DNA of 64,000 nt from Acetoanaerobium pronyense (GTDB lineage Bacteria > Bacillota > Clostridia > Peptostreptococcales > Filifactoraceae): positions 184,840 to 248,839 of the forward strand of contig NZ_JAGGLI010000001.1 in assembly GCF_017874355.1 (NCBI RefSeq), read 5' to 3'. The notes under the pieces are model-generated. The model was not told the DNA's origin. It saw only the letters and a list, made by a program, of their open reading frames with translations, and searched no databases. A program made the translations under genes and the position numbers. Below are positions 55,061-64,000 of this stretch, one piece after another. Position 1 is the stretch's first letter; every line of letters begins with the position of its first letter.

Positions 55061-55324
55061 ATGGAAAAAATGAGAAAAGAAGAAGTAATCAAAACATTTG
55101 CTACGAAAGAAGGAGACACAGGTTCTCCAGAAGTACAGGTAGCATTACTTACAGAAAGAATAAATGAGCTTAATGGACATCTTAAGACTCATAAAAAGGA
55201 TCACCATTCAAGAAGAGGACTTCTTAAAATGGTAGGACAAAGAAGATCACTTCTTAGATACCTAAAAAGCAAAGACCTTGATAGATATAATTCATTGATT
55301 CAAAGATTAGGACTTAGAAAGTAA
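55061..55324 (+). CDS. rpsO: 30S ribosomal protein S15
   Basis: Primary 16S rRNA-binding protein of the central domain, 87 residues (universal length 86-89). Conserved segments [22 protein letters not shown] (in pieces), [12 protein letters not shown] and RRSLLRYLK are all present. ATG 55061 follows GGAGGTG. A second ATG three codons in could also serve. Followed by a strong terminator, then pnp, the common order. Confidence 0.98.
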   Translation: MEKMRKEEVIKTFATKEGDTGSPEVQVALLTERINELNGHLKTHKKDHHSRRGLLKMVGQRRSLLRYLKSKDLDRYNSLIQRLGLRK

Positions 55325-55326
55325 TG

Positions 55327-55356
55327 AAAGAGCAGGTGAACCCTGCTCTTTTTTCT
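55327..55356 (+). terminator. Rho-independent terminator between rpsO and pnp
   Basis: AAAGAGCAGG (55327-55336) pairs with CCTGCTCTTT (55342-55351), loop TGAAC, followed by TTTT. pnp starts 28 bp later, so pnp is probably expressed by read-through. In other bacteria this hairpin is also an RNA-processing site. Confidence 0.9.
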
Positions 55357-55384
55357 AATATTTAATAATATAAGGAGGTATTTT

Positions 55385-57496
55385 ATGAGTAAAATTTACG
55401 AAATGCAATTGGGAACAAAAAATCTCTCAGTTGAAATAGGAAAAGTAGCAGAACTTGCCAATGGAGCATGTATAATGAGAAGTGGCGACACTATGATACT
55501 AGTAAGTGCTACGAATTCTTCAAAACCAAGAGAAGGTATAGATTTTTTTCCACTTAGTGTAGATTATGAAGAAAAAATGTACTCTGCAGGTAAAATACCT
55601 GGCGGATTCATAAAGAGAGAAGGAAGACCTTCTGAAAAATCCATACTTACATCAAGACTTATAGATAGACCAATAAGACCACTTTTCCCTGATGGATACA
55701 GAAATGATGTGCAGGTTGTAGCTACTGTACTTTCTATGGATCAAGATGCTAATCCTGATACCCTTGCTATGATAGGCTCTTCAGTTGCTCTTTCCATATC
55801 ATCTATACCTTTTAACGGGCCGACGGGTTCAGTATCTGTTGGAAGAATAAACGGAGAGTTTGTAATTAATCCAAATGCTCAGGAAAAATTGGATTCAGAT
55901 ATGTACCTAGTAGTTTCTGGAACAAAAGAAGCTATAATGATGGTAGAAGCTGGAGCTAATGAAGTTGATGAAGCTGTAATGCTAGAGGCTATCCTTTTTG
56001 CCCATGAAGAAATCAAAAAAATAGTTTCTTTTATAGAAGAAATTGTAAAAGAAGTGGGAAAACCAAAAGAGGAGTTAAAGCTTCATGAGGTTGATGAAAA
56101 TATTAAAAGCGAAGTTATAGCTTTTTCAAAGGAAAAGATGAAAAATGCAATAAGAACATTTGACAAGCAAGAAAGAATTGAAAATATGGATAAGGTAAAA
56201 AGTGAAGCTTTAGAGCATTTTGCTGAAATCTATCCTGAATCAATTAAAGATGTTGAAGGGATTTTATATTCAATTACTAAAGAAGGAGTTAGAGAACTTA
56301 TAACTCATGAACAAATAAGACCAGACAACAGAAAGCTTGATGAGATAAGACCTATATGGTCAGAGGTAGGAATGTTACCTAGAACTCACGGTTCTGGACT
56401 ATTTACAAGAGGACAGACTCAGGTTCTTAGTATTACAACTCTTGGAGCTCTTGGAGATTCTCAAACCCTTGACGGACTTGGAGAAAAAGAAGAAAAAAGA
56501 TATATGCACCACTATAATTTCCCGGCATTTTCAGTAGGAGAAGCTAGACCTTCAAGAGGTCCGGGAAGAAGAGAGATAGGTCATGGAGCATTAGCAGAAA
56601 AAGCACTTGAGCCTATGCTTCCAAGCAAAGAGGATTTCCCATATGCTATAAGAGTAGTATCAGAAGTTCTTTCTTCAAATGGATCCACATCTCAAGCAAG
56701 TGTTTGCGGAAGCACCCTTTCTCTTTTAGATGCAGGAGTTCCACTTAAAGATATGGTTGCAGGAATTGCAATGGGACTTATTAAAGAAGGGGAAAATATA
56801 GCCGTACTTTCAGATATTCAGGGTATGGAAGATTTCCTTGGAGATATGGACTTTAAAGTTGCTGGTACTGAAAAAGGAATAACAGCTATCCAAATGGATA
56901 TAAAAATTGCAGGTATAAATGAAAATGTCCTTAAAGAGGCTTTAGAGCAAGCTAGAGTTGGAAGAATTCATATATTAAATGAAATGAGAAAAACTATAGT
57001 TACTCATAGACCTGAGCTTTCAGAATATGCTCCTATGATTCTTACACTTCATGTCAAGCCAGATAAAATAAGAGATATAATAGGTCCTGGTGGAAAAATG
57101 ATTAATAAAATCATTGATGAAACAGGGGCTAAAATTGACATAGATAACGATGGAACAGTGTTTATAGCAGCTGTAAATAGAGATATGGGTAAAAAAGCTA
57201 AAGAAATAATAGAAACTATAGTAAAAGAAGCAGAAGTTGGACAAAAATATCTTGGAAAAGTAGTTAAGCTTACTACTTTTGGTGCTTTCCTTGAAATACT
57301 TCCAGGAAAAGAAGGTCTTCTTCATATTTCTCAAATTGATACAAAGAGAGTTAATAAAGTAGAGGATGTACTTTCAGTTGGTGATCAAATTGAAGTACTT
57401 TTAACTGAAATTGACCAACAAGGCAGAATTAATCTATCAAGAAAAGCTCTTTTAGAAAAAGAATCAAAACCAGAAGTAAAAGAAGAAACAGAATAA
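55385..57496 (+). CDS. pnp: Polyribonucleotide nucleotidyltransferase (PNPase)
   Basis: Phosphorolytic 3'-5' exoribonuclease of mRNA turnover, 703 residues. Two RNase PH cores are seen (first with [21 protein letters not shown] in pieces; second with [33 protein letters not shown] and [20 protein letters not shown], in pieces). KH domain [21 protein letters not shown] and an S1 domain ([26 protein letters not shown], in pieces) follow. Short acidic tail. AAGGAGG ribosome site. Confidence 0.98.
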   Translation: MSKIYEMQLGTKNLSVEIGKVAELANGACIMRSGDTMILVSATNSSKPREGIDFFPLSVDYEEKMYSAGKIPGGFIKREGRPSEKSILTSRLIDRPIRPLFPDGYRNDVQVVATVLSMDQDANPDTLAMIGSSVALSISSIPFNGPTGSVSVGRINGEFVINPNAQEKLDSDMYLVVSGTKEAIMMVEAGANEVDEAVMLEAILFAHEEIKKIVSFIEEIVKEVGKPKEELKLHEVDENIKSEVIAFSKEKMKNAIRTFDKQERIENMDKVKSEALEHFAEIYPESIKDVEGILYSITKEGVRELITHEQIRPDNRKLDEIRPIWSEVGMLPRTHGSGLFTRGQTQVLSITTLGALGDSQTLDGLGEKEEKRYMHHYNFPAFSVGEARPSRGPGRREIGHGALAEKALEPMLPSKEDFPYAIRVVSEVLSSNGSTSQASVCGSTLSLLDAGVPLKDMVAGIAMGLIKEGENIAVLSDIQGMEDFLGDMDFKVAGTEKGITAIQMDIKIAGINENVLKEALEQARVGRIHILNEMRKTIVTHRPELSEYAPMILTLHVKPDKIRDIIGPGGKMINKIIDETGAKIDIDNDGTVFIAAVNRDMGKKAKEIIETIVKEAEVGQKYLGKVVKLTTFGAFLEILPGKEGLLHISQIDTKRVNKVEDVLSVGDQIEVLLTEIDQQGRINLSRKALLEKESKPEVKEETE

Positions 57497-57513
57497 TTAT
57501 TAAGTCCATTCAA

Positions 57514-57544
57514 AGAGCCCTTTAAAAGAGGGCTTTAATTTTTT
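57514..57544 (+). terminator. Rho-independent terminator after pnp
   Basis: AGCCCT (57516-57521) pairs with AGGGCT (57529-57534), extended by flanking A and T residues, and followed by TTAATTTTTT. The end of its T-run touches the -35 box of the next promoter. Confidence 0.82.
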
Positions 57545-57571
57545 GCCATAATACCTATAAAATAGTATAAT
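57543..57571 (+). promoter_or_regulatory. Predicted sigma-A promoter of ftsK-mnmH-rimO-pgsA
   Basis: TTGCCA (57543-57548), exactly 17 bp, then consensus TATAAT (57566-57571). It is placed immediately behind the pnp terminator and about 30 bp before the ftsK start. Confidence 0.78.
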
Positions 57572-57605
57572 ACTTAGTTGAAGGCAACAAAGGATGGTGA
57601 TTTAA

Positions 57606-59843
57606 TTGGCTAAGAGAATAAGAAAAAGAAAGTCAAAAAAAAAGGAAAAATTTATAAATGAGAATATGCTATCCCTTATTTTTATTTTTGTGGGAATTTT
57701 TATGACATTATCTGTAAGAACTGACTCTATGGGGATAATAGGGTCCTCAGTAAAATATCTTTTGCTAGGTTTTTTTTCCAGTTTATCTATTTTAATTTCA
57801 TTTACCCTAATTTTCTTAGGAGTATATAAATTAATTTATGGGGATAAATTCAGCTACCAAAATATATCAAAAAAAATGATAGGACTCCTTACCTTTATAT
57901 GTTTTTTAATATATGGACTCTTAAATATAGATTTTTTACCTAAAACAAGTCCACTTTCTTTAGAAAACACGAGACTTATATTTTCGCAGTCTCAAAGAGG
58001 GCAAGGTTCTGGAATTATTTCTACTACCCTTACCTACTATATGAAAAGGCTCCTAGGAAGTACTGGAAGCTGGTTTTTTGCAATAGTGCTTTCAGTATTC
58101 TTTGCTATTTTTTATCTTAAAGTAGATATAAAAAATCTTGGACCTAAGGCAAGATCAGCTCAAAACTGGCTTACAGGATTAATCAAGGAGATAGTATCTA
58201 AAATCCAAAACTTCGTACTTGTAGATGAGGAAGAAGAGGATGAAAAACCAGTAAAGAAGAAAAGAATAAAAATTAAAAAAGAAGATAATTTTGAAGAAAC
58301 TCCAAATATCTTTTCTGAAAAGAATGATACTCAAAATGATTTTATTGTTCCAGACTTTCAAAATAAAAAAGAAAATTTGATATCTACTAACAATGAAAAT
58401 ATTGTTTCAAATAATAAAAAATATAAAAGAAATGAAAATGAGTTATATGCTTTTCCATCAGTGGATATTTTAAGAGATTATCCTCAGACAAATAAAAAAG
58501 ACATTTCAAATAGGGCAAAAAATACTAAAACCCTTGAAAATACGCTTTTGAATTTTGGAGTAGATGCAAAGGTCAAAAATGTCACGTATGGACCTACTAT
58601 TATAAGATATGAGCTAGAGCCAAAAGCAGGAACAAAGGTAAGCAAAATAACGAATCTTACTGAAGATTTGGCACTTGCACTTGCAGCACATAGCATAAGA
58701 ATCGAAGCTCCAATACCTGGAAAATCCTTAATAGGTATAGAGGTACCCACTTCAGAAAGTGAAATGGTGAGCTTTAAGGATATAGTTAGCAGTCTAGAGT
58801 TTAAAAAAACATCTGCAAACATAGCCTTTGGAATGGGTAAGGATATCGCTGGAAGCTCAGTGATTTCAGATATATCCAAAATGCCCCATGTCCTTATTGC
58901 AGGGGCCACAGGCTCTGGGAAAAGCGTATGTGTAAATACCCTTATTTGCAGCATATTATATAAATATACCCCAGCAGAAGTACAGCTTATAATGATAGAT
59001 CCTAAGATGGTAGAGCTTTCTATATATAACGGCATAGGGCATCTGCTTATTCCTGTTGTCACGGATATGAAAAAAGCTCCAAATGCTTTAAATTGGGCAG
59101 TAGGAGAAATGAATAGAAGATATAAGCTTTTTTCCGAGCATAAAGTAAAGGACATAAATGGATACAATGAAAAGTTTGAAGAAAAGCTTACAAGGATAGT
59201 AATTATTGTAGATGAGCTGGCAGATTTGATGATGGTAAGTCCTAATGAAGTAGAGGATGCTATCTGTAGACTTGCACAAATGGCTAGAGCATGCGGAATA
59301 CATCTTGTAATAGCAACTCAAAGACCTTCTGTTGATGTTATAACAGGACTTATTAAGGCGAATATACCTTCTAGGATAGCTTTTGCAGTTTCTTCTCAGA
59401 TGGATTCAAGGACGATACTGGATTCAGGAGGGGCTGAAAAACTTTTTGGACGAGGGGATATGCTTTATTATCCTATGGGTGCAAGCAAACCTGTGAGAAT
59501 GCAGGGGGCATTTGTAACTGAACAGGAAGTTGAGATGATAACTGATTTTATAAAGGAAAATAATGGGGAAAAAGAAGAAGACAAAGAAATTTCAATGGAG
59601 ATTGAAAAAATAGAATTTGAAAGTGAGAATATTGAAGACGCTTTGATTCCTGAAGTCTTAGAATTCATAAAAGAAAGGGAACAGGCATCCACTTCCATGC
59701 TTCAACGAAAGTTTAGAATAGGTTATAATAGAGCATCAAGAATAATAGATGATCTTGAAGACAAAGGGATTATAGGGCCAAGTGATGGTTCAAAACCAAG
59801 AAAAGTATTTTTAGACAAAATAATGCCACAAGAGAAGGTGTAA
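57606..59843 (+). CDS. ftsK: DNA translocase FtsK/SpoIIIE
   Basis: Hexameric ATPase that pumps chromosomal DNA through the septum in division or sporulation, 745 residues, SpoIIIE-sized. A basic start (MAKRIRKRKSKKKEK) precedes about four membrane helices (residues 19-190). A charged, low-complexity linker (about 205-290) and the motor follow. Walker A GATGSGKSVCVNTL is near 436-449, then Walker B IVIIVDELADLMM. The C-terminal winged-helix gamma domain (STSMLQRKFRIGYNRASRIID in pieces) recognises orienting DNA sequences. TTG start behind AAAGGATGGTGA. Confidence 0.96.
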   Translation: MAKRIRKRKSKKKEKFINENMLSLIFIFVGIFMTLSVRTDSMGIIGSSVKYLLLGFFSSLSILISFTLIFLGVYKLIYGDKFSYQNISKKMIGLLTFICFLIYGLLNIDFLPKTSPLSLENTRLIFSQSQRGQGSGIISTTLTYYMKRLLGSTGSWFFAIVLSVFFAIFYLKVDIKNLGPKARSAQNWLTGLIKEIVSKIQNFVLVDEEEEDEKPVKKKRIKIKKEDNFEETPNIFSEKNDTQNDFIVPDFQNKKENLISTNNENIVSNNKKYKRNENELYAFPSVDILRDYPQTNKKDISNRAKNTKTLENTLLNFGVDAKVKNVTYGPTIIRYELEPKAGTKVSKITNLTEDLALALAAHSIRIEAPIPGKSLIGIEVPTSESEMVSFKDIVSSLEFKKTSANIAFGMGKDIAGSSVISDISKMPHVLIAGATGSGKSVCVNTLICSILYKYTPAEVQLIMIDPKMVELSIYNGIGHLLIPVVTDMKKAPNALNWAVGEMNRRYKLFSEHKVKDINGYNEKFEEKLTRIVIIVDELADLMMVSPNEVEDAICRLAQMARACGIHLVIATQRPSVDVITGLIKANIPSRIAFAVSSQMDSRTILDSGGAEKLFGRGDMLYYPMGASKPVRMQGAFVTEQEVEMITDFIKENNGEKEEDKEISMEIEKIEFESENIEDALIPEVLEFIKEREQASTSMLQRKFRIGYNRASRIIDDLEDKGIIGPSDGSKPRKVFLDKIMPQEKV

Positions 59844-59845
59844 AA

Positions 59846-60907
59846 TTGAAGGAATTAAGTATAGATGAACTCCTTGCCATAAAAAAAACGCACAATATAG
59901 CTATAGTAGATGTGAGGTCCCCAAAGGAATATAATGAAGATCATATAGAAGGATCAATAAATATACCACTTCTGGAAGATGATGAAAGAGCTTTAGTTGG
60001 AACCCTTTACAAGACTCAAGGAAAGGAAAGGGCAGTAAAGGAAGGGATAGATATTACAGCCCCGAAGTTAAAGTTTTTTCATGAAAAATTCACAGATATA
60101 TCCTCAAAACATGACAAGGTTCTAGTTTATTGTTTTAGAGGAGGAATGAGAAGTGGTGCACTATGTAGCTACATCTCTTCAACTGGAATAGAAGTATATA
60201 AGCTTCTAGGAGGATATAAATCATACAGAAAGCATGTTATAGACTATTTAGAGAATATTTCAGATACATTAAAATGTATTCTTCTTCACGGAAATACAGG
60301 AGCAGGCAAAACTGAAATTTTGATTGATTTAAAAAAGCAGGGTATTCCGGTTTTGGATTTAGAAAAATATGCAAAAAATAGCGGATCTGTGTATGGGGAA
60401 ATATATTATAGTGATGGACATCAGACTCAAAAAAGATTTGAATCTCTACTTTTTAACAGTCTTTCTAAAAACAATGATAAATTTGTCTTTTTAGAAAGTG
60501 AAAGCAGGAAAATAGGAAAGGTTTTTATTCCTAAAGCTCTATCAGATAGCATGAAAAATGGATATCATATATTTGTAGAGAGTTCATTAGAAAAAAGAGT
60601 CAGTCGCCTCGTTGAAGATTACTCAAAATCTAAGACAAAGGACGATGATAAGCTTATAAATGCAACGCTTATGCTAAAAGATTCTCTTGGGAAAAAGATA
60701 GTGGATGAGCTTATAGATAAAATAAATATTAAGGACTATAGCTATGTAGCGAGATATCTTATTGAAAATTATTATGATAATCTATATAAGCACTCTAATG
60801 ATAAATACAGCTATGAGTTTAAAGTGAGCTCAGATGATTACAAAGAGACTCTAACTAGATTAATCAGATTTTATGAAGATGTAAAAGGAGACAATTATGA
60901 AAAATAA
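59846..60907 (+). CDS. mnmH: tRNA 2-selenouridine synthase (SelU/MnmH)
   Basis: Replaces sulfur by selenium in the wobble 2-thiouridine of Lys, Glu and Gln tRNAs, through a geranylated intermediate, using selenophosphate. It has 353 residues. The N-terminal rhodanese domain (about 1-135) has VDVRSPKEYNEDHI and the catalytic Cys96 in VYCFRGGMRSG. A P-loop GNTGAGKT at 149-156 starts the C-terminal domain. TTG start 2 bp after ftsK. It ends 11 nt inside rimO. Its presence implies a selD gene elsewhere. Confidence 0.93.
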   Translation: MKELSIDELLAIKKTHNIAIVDVRSPKEYNEDHIEGSINIPLLEDDERALVGTLYKTQGKERAVKEGIDITAPKLKFFHEKFTDISSKHDKVLVYCFRGGMRSGALCSYISSTGIEVYKLLGGYKSYRKHVIDYLENISDTLKCILLHGNTGAGKTEILIDLKKQGIPVLDLEKYAKNSGSVYGEIYYSDGHQTQKRFESLLFNSLSKNNDKFVFLESESRKIGKVFIPKALSDSMKNGYHIFVESSLEKRVSRLVEDYSKSKTKDDDKLINATLMLKDSLGKKIVDELIDKINIKDYSYVARYLIENYYDNLYKHSNDKYSYEFKVSSDDYKETLTRLIRFYEDVKGDNYEK

Positions 60908-62225
60908 GGTTTATATATCAACTTTGGGATGTTCAAAAAACTTAGTAGATTCTGAGATGATGCTTAGTCTGCTAAAAGAGGATGGAATAGAAAAAACAGA
61001 TGATTTAAGTAGTGCTGATCTTGCAGTTGTAAACACATGTGGTTTTATTGAATCAGCTAAAGAAGAATCCATATCAGAAATTCTTGATATTGCAAGATAT
61101 AAGGAGATTGGAAAGTTAAAACATCTAATTGTAGCTGGATGTCTATCTCAAAGATATAGTGAAGACCTGAAAAATGAGCTTCCTGAAGTAGATGCCTTTA
61201 TAGGAACTACGAGCTTTGAAATGATAAGTCAGATTGTTAAGGGTCTAGAGCTTGGACAAAAACAAAGTCTTATCCTTGATATTAACAGAGATATGAATCT
61301 AAGTGCTAAAAGAGAGCTTTTAACTGAAAGCTATAGTGCATTTATAAAAATAGCAGAAGGTTGCGATAATCTTTGTACCTACTGTATTATTCCCAAACTA
61401 AGGGGAGGATATAGAAGTAGAAGGATTGAAGATATCATAGAAGAAGCAAAAATGCTAGCTGAAAATGGAGTAAAGGAAATTATACTAATAGCTCAAGATA
61501 CTACGAAGTACGGATTAGATCTTTATAACGAAAAAAGAATCGCTCAGCTACTTAGAGAGCTTTCAAAAATAGAAAAAATAAAATGGATAAGATTTCTTTA
61601 TTCATATCCTGAAGATATAGATGAAGAGCTTGTAAAGGCTGTAAAAGAATCTGAAAAAGTATGCTCTTACTTTGATATGCCAATACAACACAGCCACGAT
61701 AACGTGTTAAAAAGAATGAACAGAAAGACTACCCAAGAGGATATAATTTCGAAGATAGAACTAATAAGAAGTGAAATTCCAAATGCAGTAATTAGAACTA
61801 CATTAATATCAGGATTTCCTCAAGAATCTGAAGAGGAATTTGAGGATATGGTTAATTTTGTATCTAAAGTCAAATTCGATAGGCTGGGAGTATTTACTTA
61901 TTCTAAAGAAGAAGGAACCCCTGCTGCAAATATGAAGGGGCATATAGACCAAAAGACTAAAGAATACAGACAAGGAAAAATAATGGAAATTCAGCAAGGA
62001 ATATCCCTTGAAAAAAATCAAGAATATATAGGAAAAACTATGGAAGTTTTAATAGAAAAAAATGCTGAAGACAACGTTTATGAAGCTAGAAGTTTTAGAG
62101 ATGCCCCAGAGATTGATGGAATTGTCTTTGTAAAATCAAAAAATAAGCTTGAAAAAGGAAGTTTTGTTAAGGTAAAAATAAATGATGCAATGGAATATGA
62201 CTTGATAGGAGATGAAATAGAATGA
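60897..62225 (+). CDS. rimO: Ribosomal protein uS12 methylthiotransferase RimO
   Basis: Radical-SAM enzyme that methylthiolates an aspartate of ribosomal protein S12, 442 residues. The N-terminal auxiliary cluster uses Cys12, Cys48 and Cys82 (STLGCSKNLVDSEM at the start distinguishes RimO from MiaB). The radical SAM cluster is Cys156-x3-Cys160-x2-Cys163, and a TRAM domain closes the protein. Overlaps mnmH and pgsA, so all three are translationally coupled. Confidence 0.95.
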   Translation: MKNKVYISTLGCSKNLVDSEMMLSLLKEDGIEKTDDLSSADLAVVNTCGFIESAKEESISEILDIARYKEIGKLKHLIVAGCLSQRYSEDLKNELPEVDAFIGTTSFEMISQIVKGLELGQKQSLILDINRDMNLSAKRELLTESYSAFIKIAEGCDNLCTYCIIPKLRGGYRSRRIEDIIEEAKMLAENGVKEIILIAQDTTKYGLDLYNEKRIAQLLRELSKIEKIKWIRFLYSYPEDIDEELVKAVKESEKVCSYFDMPIQHSHDNVLKRMNRKTTQEDIISKIELIRSEIPNAVIRTTLISGFPQESEEEFEDMVNFVSKVKFDRLGVFTYSKEEGTPAANMKGHIDQKTKEYRQGKIMEIQQGISLEKNQEYIGKTMEVLIEKNAEDNVYEARSFRDAPEIDGIVFVKSKNKLEKGSFVKVKINDAMEYDLIGDEIE

Positions 62226-62740
62226 ATATAGCAAACAAACTTACTATCCTGAGAATGATTATGGTTCCATTTTTTTTCCTTGCAGTTTATTATGAGAAAG
62301 CTTCTGGATTTTTTCCAATTTCAGCTTTTATATTTGCAATAGCTTCTATAACAGATTTTTTGGATGGGTACCTTGCAAGAAAGCACAACATGGTTAGTAA
62401 TTTTGGGAAATTTATGGACCCACTTGCAGATAAAATACTTGTAGCAGCAGCACTTATAAGCCTTGTGGAAATGAATCTTACTCCCGCTTGGATGGTAGTA
62501 ATCATAATATCCAGGGAATATTCTGTTAGTATTATAAGAGCTATAGCAGCTTTAAGTGGAGAGGTGATTGCTGCGTCGAAAGGAGGAAAAGCAAAGACTA
62601 CTACTCAAATCCTTGCAGTCCTTATGCTTTTGCTTAACATACCTTTTGGAAATATAATGATGTGGCTTGCAGTAGTAATAACCTTTGTATCTGGAGCTGA
62701 TTATCTTATAAAAAACAAAAAGCTTATATCTTTAGATTAA
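62222..62740 (+). CDS. pgsA: CDP-diacylglycerol-glycerol-3-phosphate 3-phosphatidyltransferase
   Basis: Integral membrane enzyme that makes phosphatidylglycerol phosphate from CDP-diacylglycerol, the product of CdsA. It has 172 residues with about five hydrophobic helices. The CDP-alcohol phosphotransferase motif D-G-x2-A-R-x8-G-x3-D-x3-D is complete (DGYLARKHNMVSNFGKFMDP, then LADK). Starts with ATGA overlap of rimO. In Firmicutes pgsA commonly stands before cinA/recA. Here recA follows directly. Confidence 0.95.
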   Translation: MNIANKLTILRMIMVPFFFLAVYYEKASGFFPISAFIFAIASITDFLDGYLARKHNMVSNFGKFMDPLADKILVAAALISLVEMNLTPAWMVVIIISREYSVSIIRAIAALSGEVIAASKGGKAKTTTQILAVLMLLLNIPFGNIMMWLAVVITFVSGADYLIKNKKLISLD

Positions 62741-62755
62741 ATATAATTCATTTAG

Positions 62756-62784
62756 TTGACGGTCTAAAAATTTTCATATATAAT
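62756..62784 (+). promoter_or_regulatory. recA: Predicted sigma-A promoter of recA
   Basis: TTGACG (62756-62761), exactly 17 bp, TATAAT (62779-62784), close to consensus in both elements. The LexA operator begins 7 bp after the -10 box, covering the predicted transcription start. Confidence 0.85.
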
Positions 62785-62790
62785 TAAATA

Positions 62791-62804
62791 AGAACAAACG
62801 TTCT
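62791..62804 (+). promoter_or_regulatory. LexA operator (SOS box) of recA
   Basis: AGAACAAACGTTCT is a palindrome with arms AGAAC/GTTCT and fits the Firmicutes LexA consensus GAAC-N4-GTTC. Its place over the start point means LexA would block recA transcription until DNA damage. lexA itself is not in this window. Confidence 0.85.
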
Positions 62805-62825
62805 CTTATGAAAGGTGGAATAGTC

Positions 62826-63866
62826 ATGAATGAAAAAAGAAAAGCTCTTGATGCTGCTATAGCTAAAATAGAAAAAGATTTTGGTAAGGGGTCTATAATG
62901 ACTCTTGGAGAAAATGCTAAAATGAGTATAGAAACAATATCAACAGGATCTATAGGTCTTGATATAGCAATAGGTATAGGAGGACTCCCTAGGGGAAGAA
63001 TAATTGAGATATACGGACCTGAATCATCAGGTAAGACAACAGTTGCTCTTCATGCAGTTGCCGAAGCTCAAAAAAAAGGAGGCATTGCAGCCTTTGTAGA
63101 TGCAGAGCATGCCCTTGATCCTGTGTATGCAAAGGCCTTAGGCGTAGATATTGACAATCTAATAGTGTCTCAACCAGATACAGGTGAGCAAGCCCTTGAG
63201 ATTACAGAGTCACTTGTCAGAAGTGGTGCTATAGATATAATTGTAGTGGATTCAGTAGCTGCCCTTGTACCAAGAGCAGAAATTGAAGGTGAAATGGGAG
63301 ACTCTCATATAGGTCTTCAGGCAAGACTTATGTCTCAGGCACTTAGGAAATTGGCTGGTTCTATAAGCAAGTCAAATGCAATAACCATATTTATAAATCA
63401 GCTTAGAGAAAAAGTGGGAGTAATGTTTGGTAGTCCAGAGACTACAACAGGAGGAAGAGCCCTAAAGTTCTATTCTTCTGTAAGACTTGATGTAAGGAAG
63501 ATAGACCTTATAAAGCAAGGAGACAATATCCTTGGAAGTAGAACAAGAGTAAAAATAGCAAAAAACAAAGTAGCTCCTCCGTTTAAGCAATGTGAATTTG
63601 ATATAATGTATGGACAAGGAATATCAAAGGTTGGAGAGCTTGTAGATATAGGTGCCAACGTAAATGTTATAAATAAATCAGGGGCTTGGTATAGCTACAA
63701 TGAAAATAAATTAGGTCAAGGAAGAGAAAATGTTAAGACTTTTCTTCTGGAAAACCCAGAATTGATGAATGAGATTGAAACAAAAGTTAGGGAGTATTTT
63801 GAAATAAATAAAACACCAATAGAAGTCACAGAAGTTCCAAATAAAGAATCCCAACCAGCTGAATAA
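62826..63866 (+). CDS. recA: Recombinase RecA
   Basis: DNA strand-exchange ATPase and LexA co-protease, 346 residues. I start at ATG 62826, which has AAAGGTGG 7 bp upstream. The in-frame ATG at 62808 would use that same region as coding. Walker [10 protein letters not shown] is near residues 60-68, and the L1/L2 DNA-binding loops ([38 protein letters not shown]) are intact. A short acidic tail ends the protein. The coding sequence is complete, so the intron behind the gene does not break it. Confidence 0.98.
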   Translation: MNEKRKALDAAIAKIEKDFGKGSIMTLGENAKMSIETISTGSIGLDIAIGIGGLPRGRIIEIYGPESSGKTTVALHAVAEAQKKGGIAAFVDAEHALDPVYAKALGVDIDNLIVSQPDTGEQALEITESLVRSGAIDIIVVDSVAALVPRAEIEGEMGDSHIGLQARLMSQALRKLAGSISKSNAITIFINQLREKVGVMFGSPETTTGGRALKFYSSVRLDVRKIDLIKQGDNILGSRTRVKIAKNKVAPPFKQCEFDIMYGQGISKVGELVDIGANVNVINKSGAWYSYNENKLGQGRENVKTFLLENPELMNEIETKVREYFEINKTPIEVTEVPNKESQPAE

Positions 63867-63880
63867 GGATTTACCATATA

Positions 63881-63906
63881 AAAAAGCCTTTATGGGCTTT
63901 TTTTAT
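63881..63906 (+). terminator. Rho-independent terminator of recA
   Basis: AAAAAGCC (63881-63888) pairs with GGCTTTTT (63895-63902) around a 6-nt loop TTTATG, followed by TTATT. It directly abuts the intron boundary and is the type of structure that class C group II introns target. Confidence 0.88.
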
Positions 63907-63907
63907 T

Positions 63908-64000
63908 GTGCGCCCAGCATGGGCGCGAACTTGCTGGTGAAAGTCCAGTACGGGGGCTGGTAGTGCCAACCGTTAGCCAAGAGCAAGGGTGTCCATCGTG
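63908..64000 (+). mobile_element. 5' end of a group II intron (probably bacterial class C), cut by the window edge
   Basis: The sequence switches abruptly to GC-rich, structured RNA-like DNA. It opens with GTGCG, the group II 5' splice-site consensus (GUGYG). The first hairpin is GCGCCC (63910-63915) with GGGCGC (63921-63926), a second is CTGG/CCAG around TGAAAGT. Further on it has GTTAGCC, GCAAGGGTGTCC and TCGTG, which I recognise from domain I of the Oceanobacillus iheyensis class IIC intron. Its place straight after an intrinsic terminator is the class C insertion habit. The intron-encoded reverse transcriptase would lie beyond base 64000. Confidence 0.85.

Noticed and set aside
58484..59167. 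227-codon open frame on the minus strand opposite ftsK
   Set aside because: It mirrors the conserved FtsK motor. Its composition and position mark it as a shadow of the real gene.
59846..60907. UGA-interrupted selenoprotein genes near mnmH
   Set aside because: No open frame in the window is broken by an in-frame TGA with a recognisable continuation. mnmH shows selenium use in tRNA only.

Overview
The window is low-GC DNA read entirely from the + strand. All 68 protein genes I accept point the same way. Gene content and order are those of a motile, Gram-positive anaerobe of the Clostridia: PolC, FliY with CheC-type motifs, CheC/CheD, a sigma-D gene inside the fla/che cluster, YlxR/YlxQ between nusA and infB, and a Firmicutes-type SOS box before recA. 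A tRNA 2-selenouridine synthase gene (mnmH) points to selenium use. A Peptostreptococcaceae-like host (Acetoanaerobium type) would fit, but that is inference. TTG start codons are common (15 of 68 genes by my start choices).

Layout. (1) 1-2545: end of a spermidine/putrescine ABC transporter operon (potB cut by the window edge, potC, potD), closed by a strong terminator. (2) 2546-2910: the only gene-free stretch over 300 bp, AT-rich, with a good sigma-A-type promoter for what follows. (3) 2911-34809: a 32-kb motility operon in this order: rod and MS-ring genes, export ATPase complex, MotE-like protein, hook-length control, hook cap and hook, flbD, motAB, fliL, the switch (fliM, fliY), cheY, the export gate (fliOPQR, flhB, flhA), flhF/flhG, a PilZ protein, cheB, cheA, cheW, cheC, cheD, an unknown membrane protein, sigD, a FapA/DUF342 protein and two small membrane-anchored proteins. 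No cheR, flagellin, fliD or flgK lies here. (4) 34857-43191: rpsB-tsf-pyrH-frr, a 67-residue unknown protein, then uppS-cdsA-dxr-rseP-ispG (lipid carrier, phospholipid, isoprenoid and site-2 protease genes). (5) 43223-47470: polC. (6) 47472-54951: the rimP-nusA-rnpM(ylxR)-ylxQ-infB-rbfA-nrnA-truB-ribF operon with its own promoter and a leader hairpin. (7) 54943-57544: rpsO with a probable structured autoregulatory leader, then pnp. (8) 57543-62740: ftsK/spoIIIE, mnmH, rimO, pgsA. (9) 62756-63906: recA with promoter, LexA operator and terminator. (10) 63908-64000: the 5' end of a group II intron, most like bacterial class C, placed directly behind the recA terminator. It runs off the window.

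How it works together. Regions 2-3 encode most of the basal body, export gate, hook, stator, switch and excitation/adaptation pathway, and a sigma factor that would turn on late genes elsewhere. Regions 4-9 are core information-processing and envelope genes in a typical Firmicutes order. One departure is that proS is missing between ispG and polC. I saw no CRISPR array, tRNA, rRNA, transposase or defence cluster. The observations most worth following are the intron behind the recA terminator, a pseudoknot-capable rpsO leader, a MotE-like protein made of four repeats, and several conserved-looking but unnamed small membrane proteins in the motility operon.
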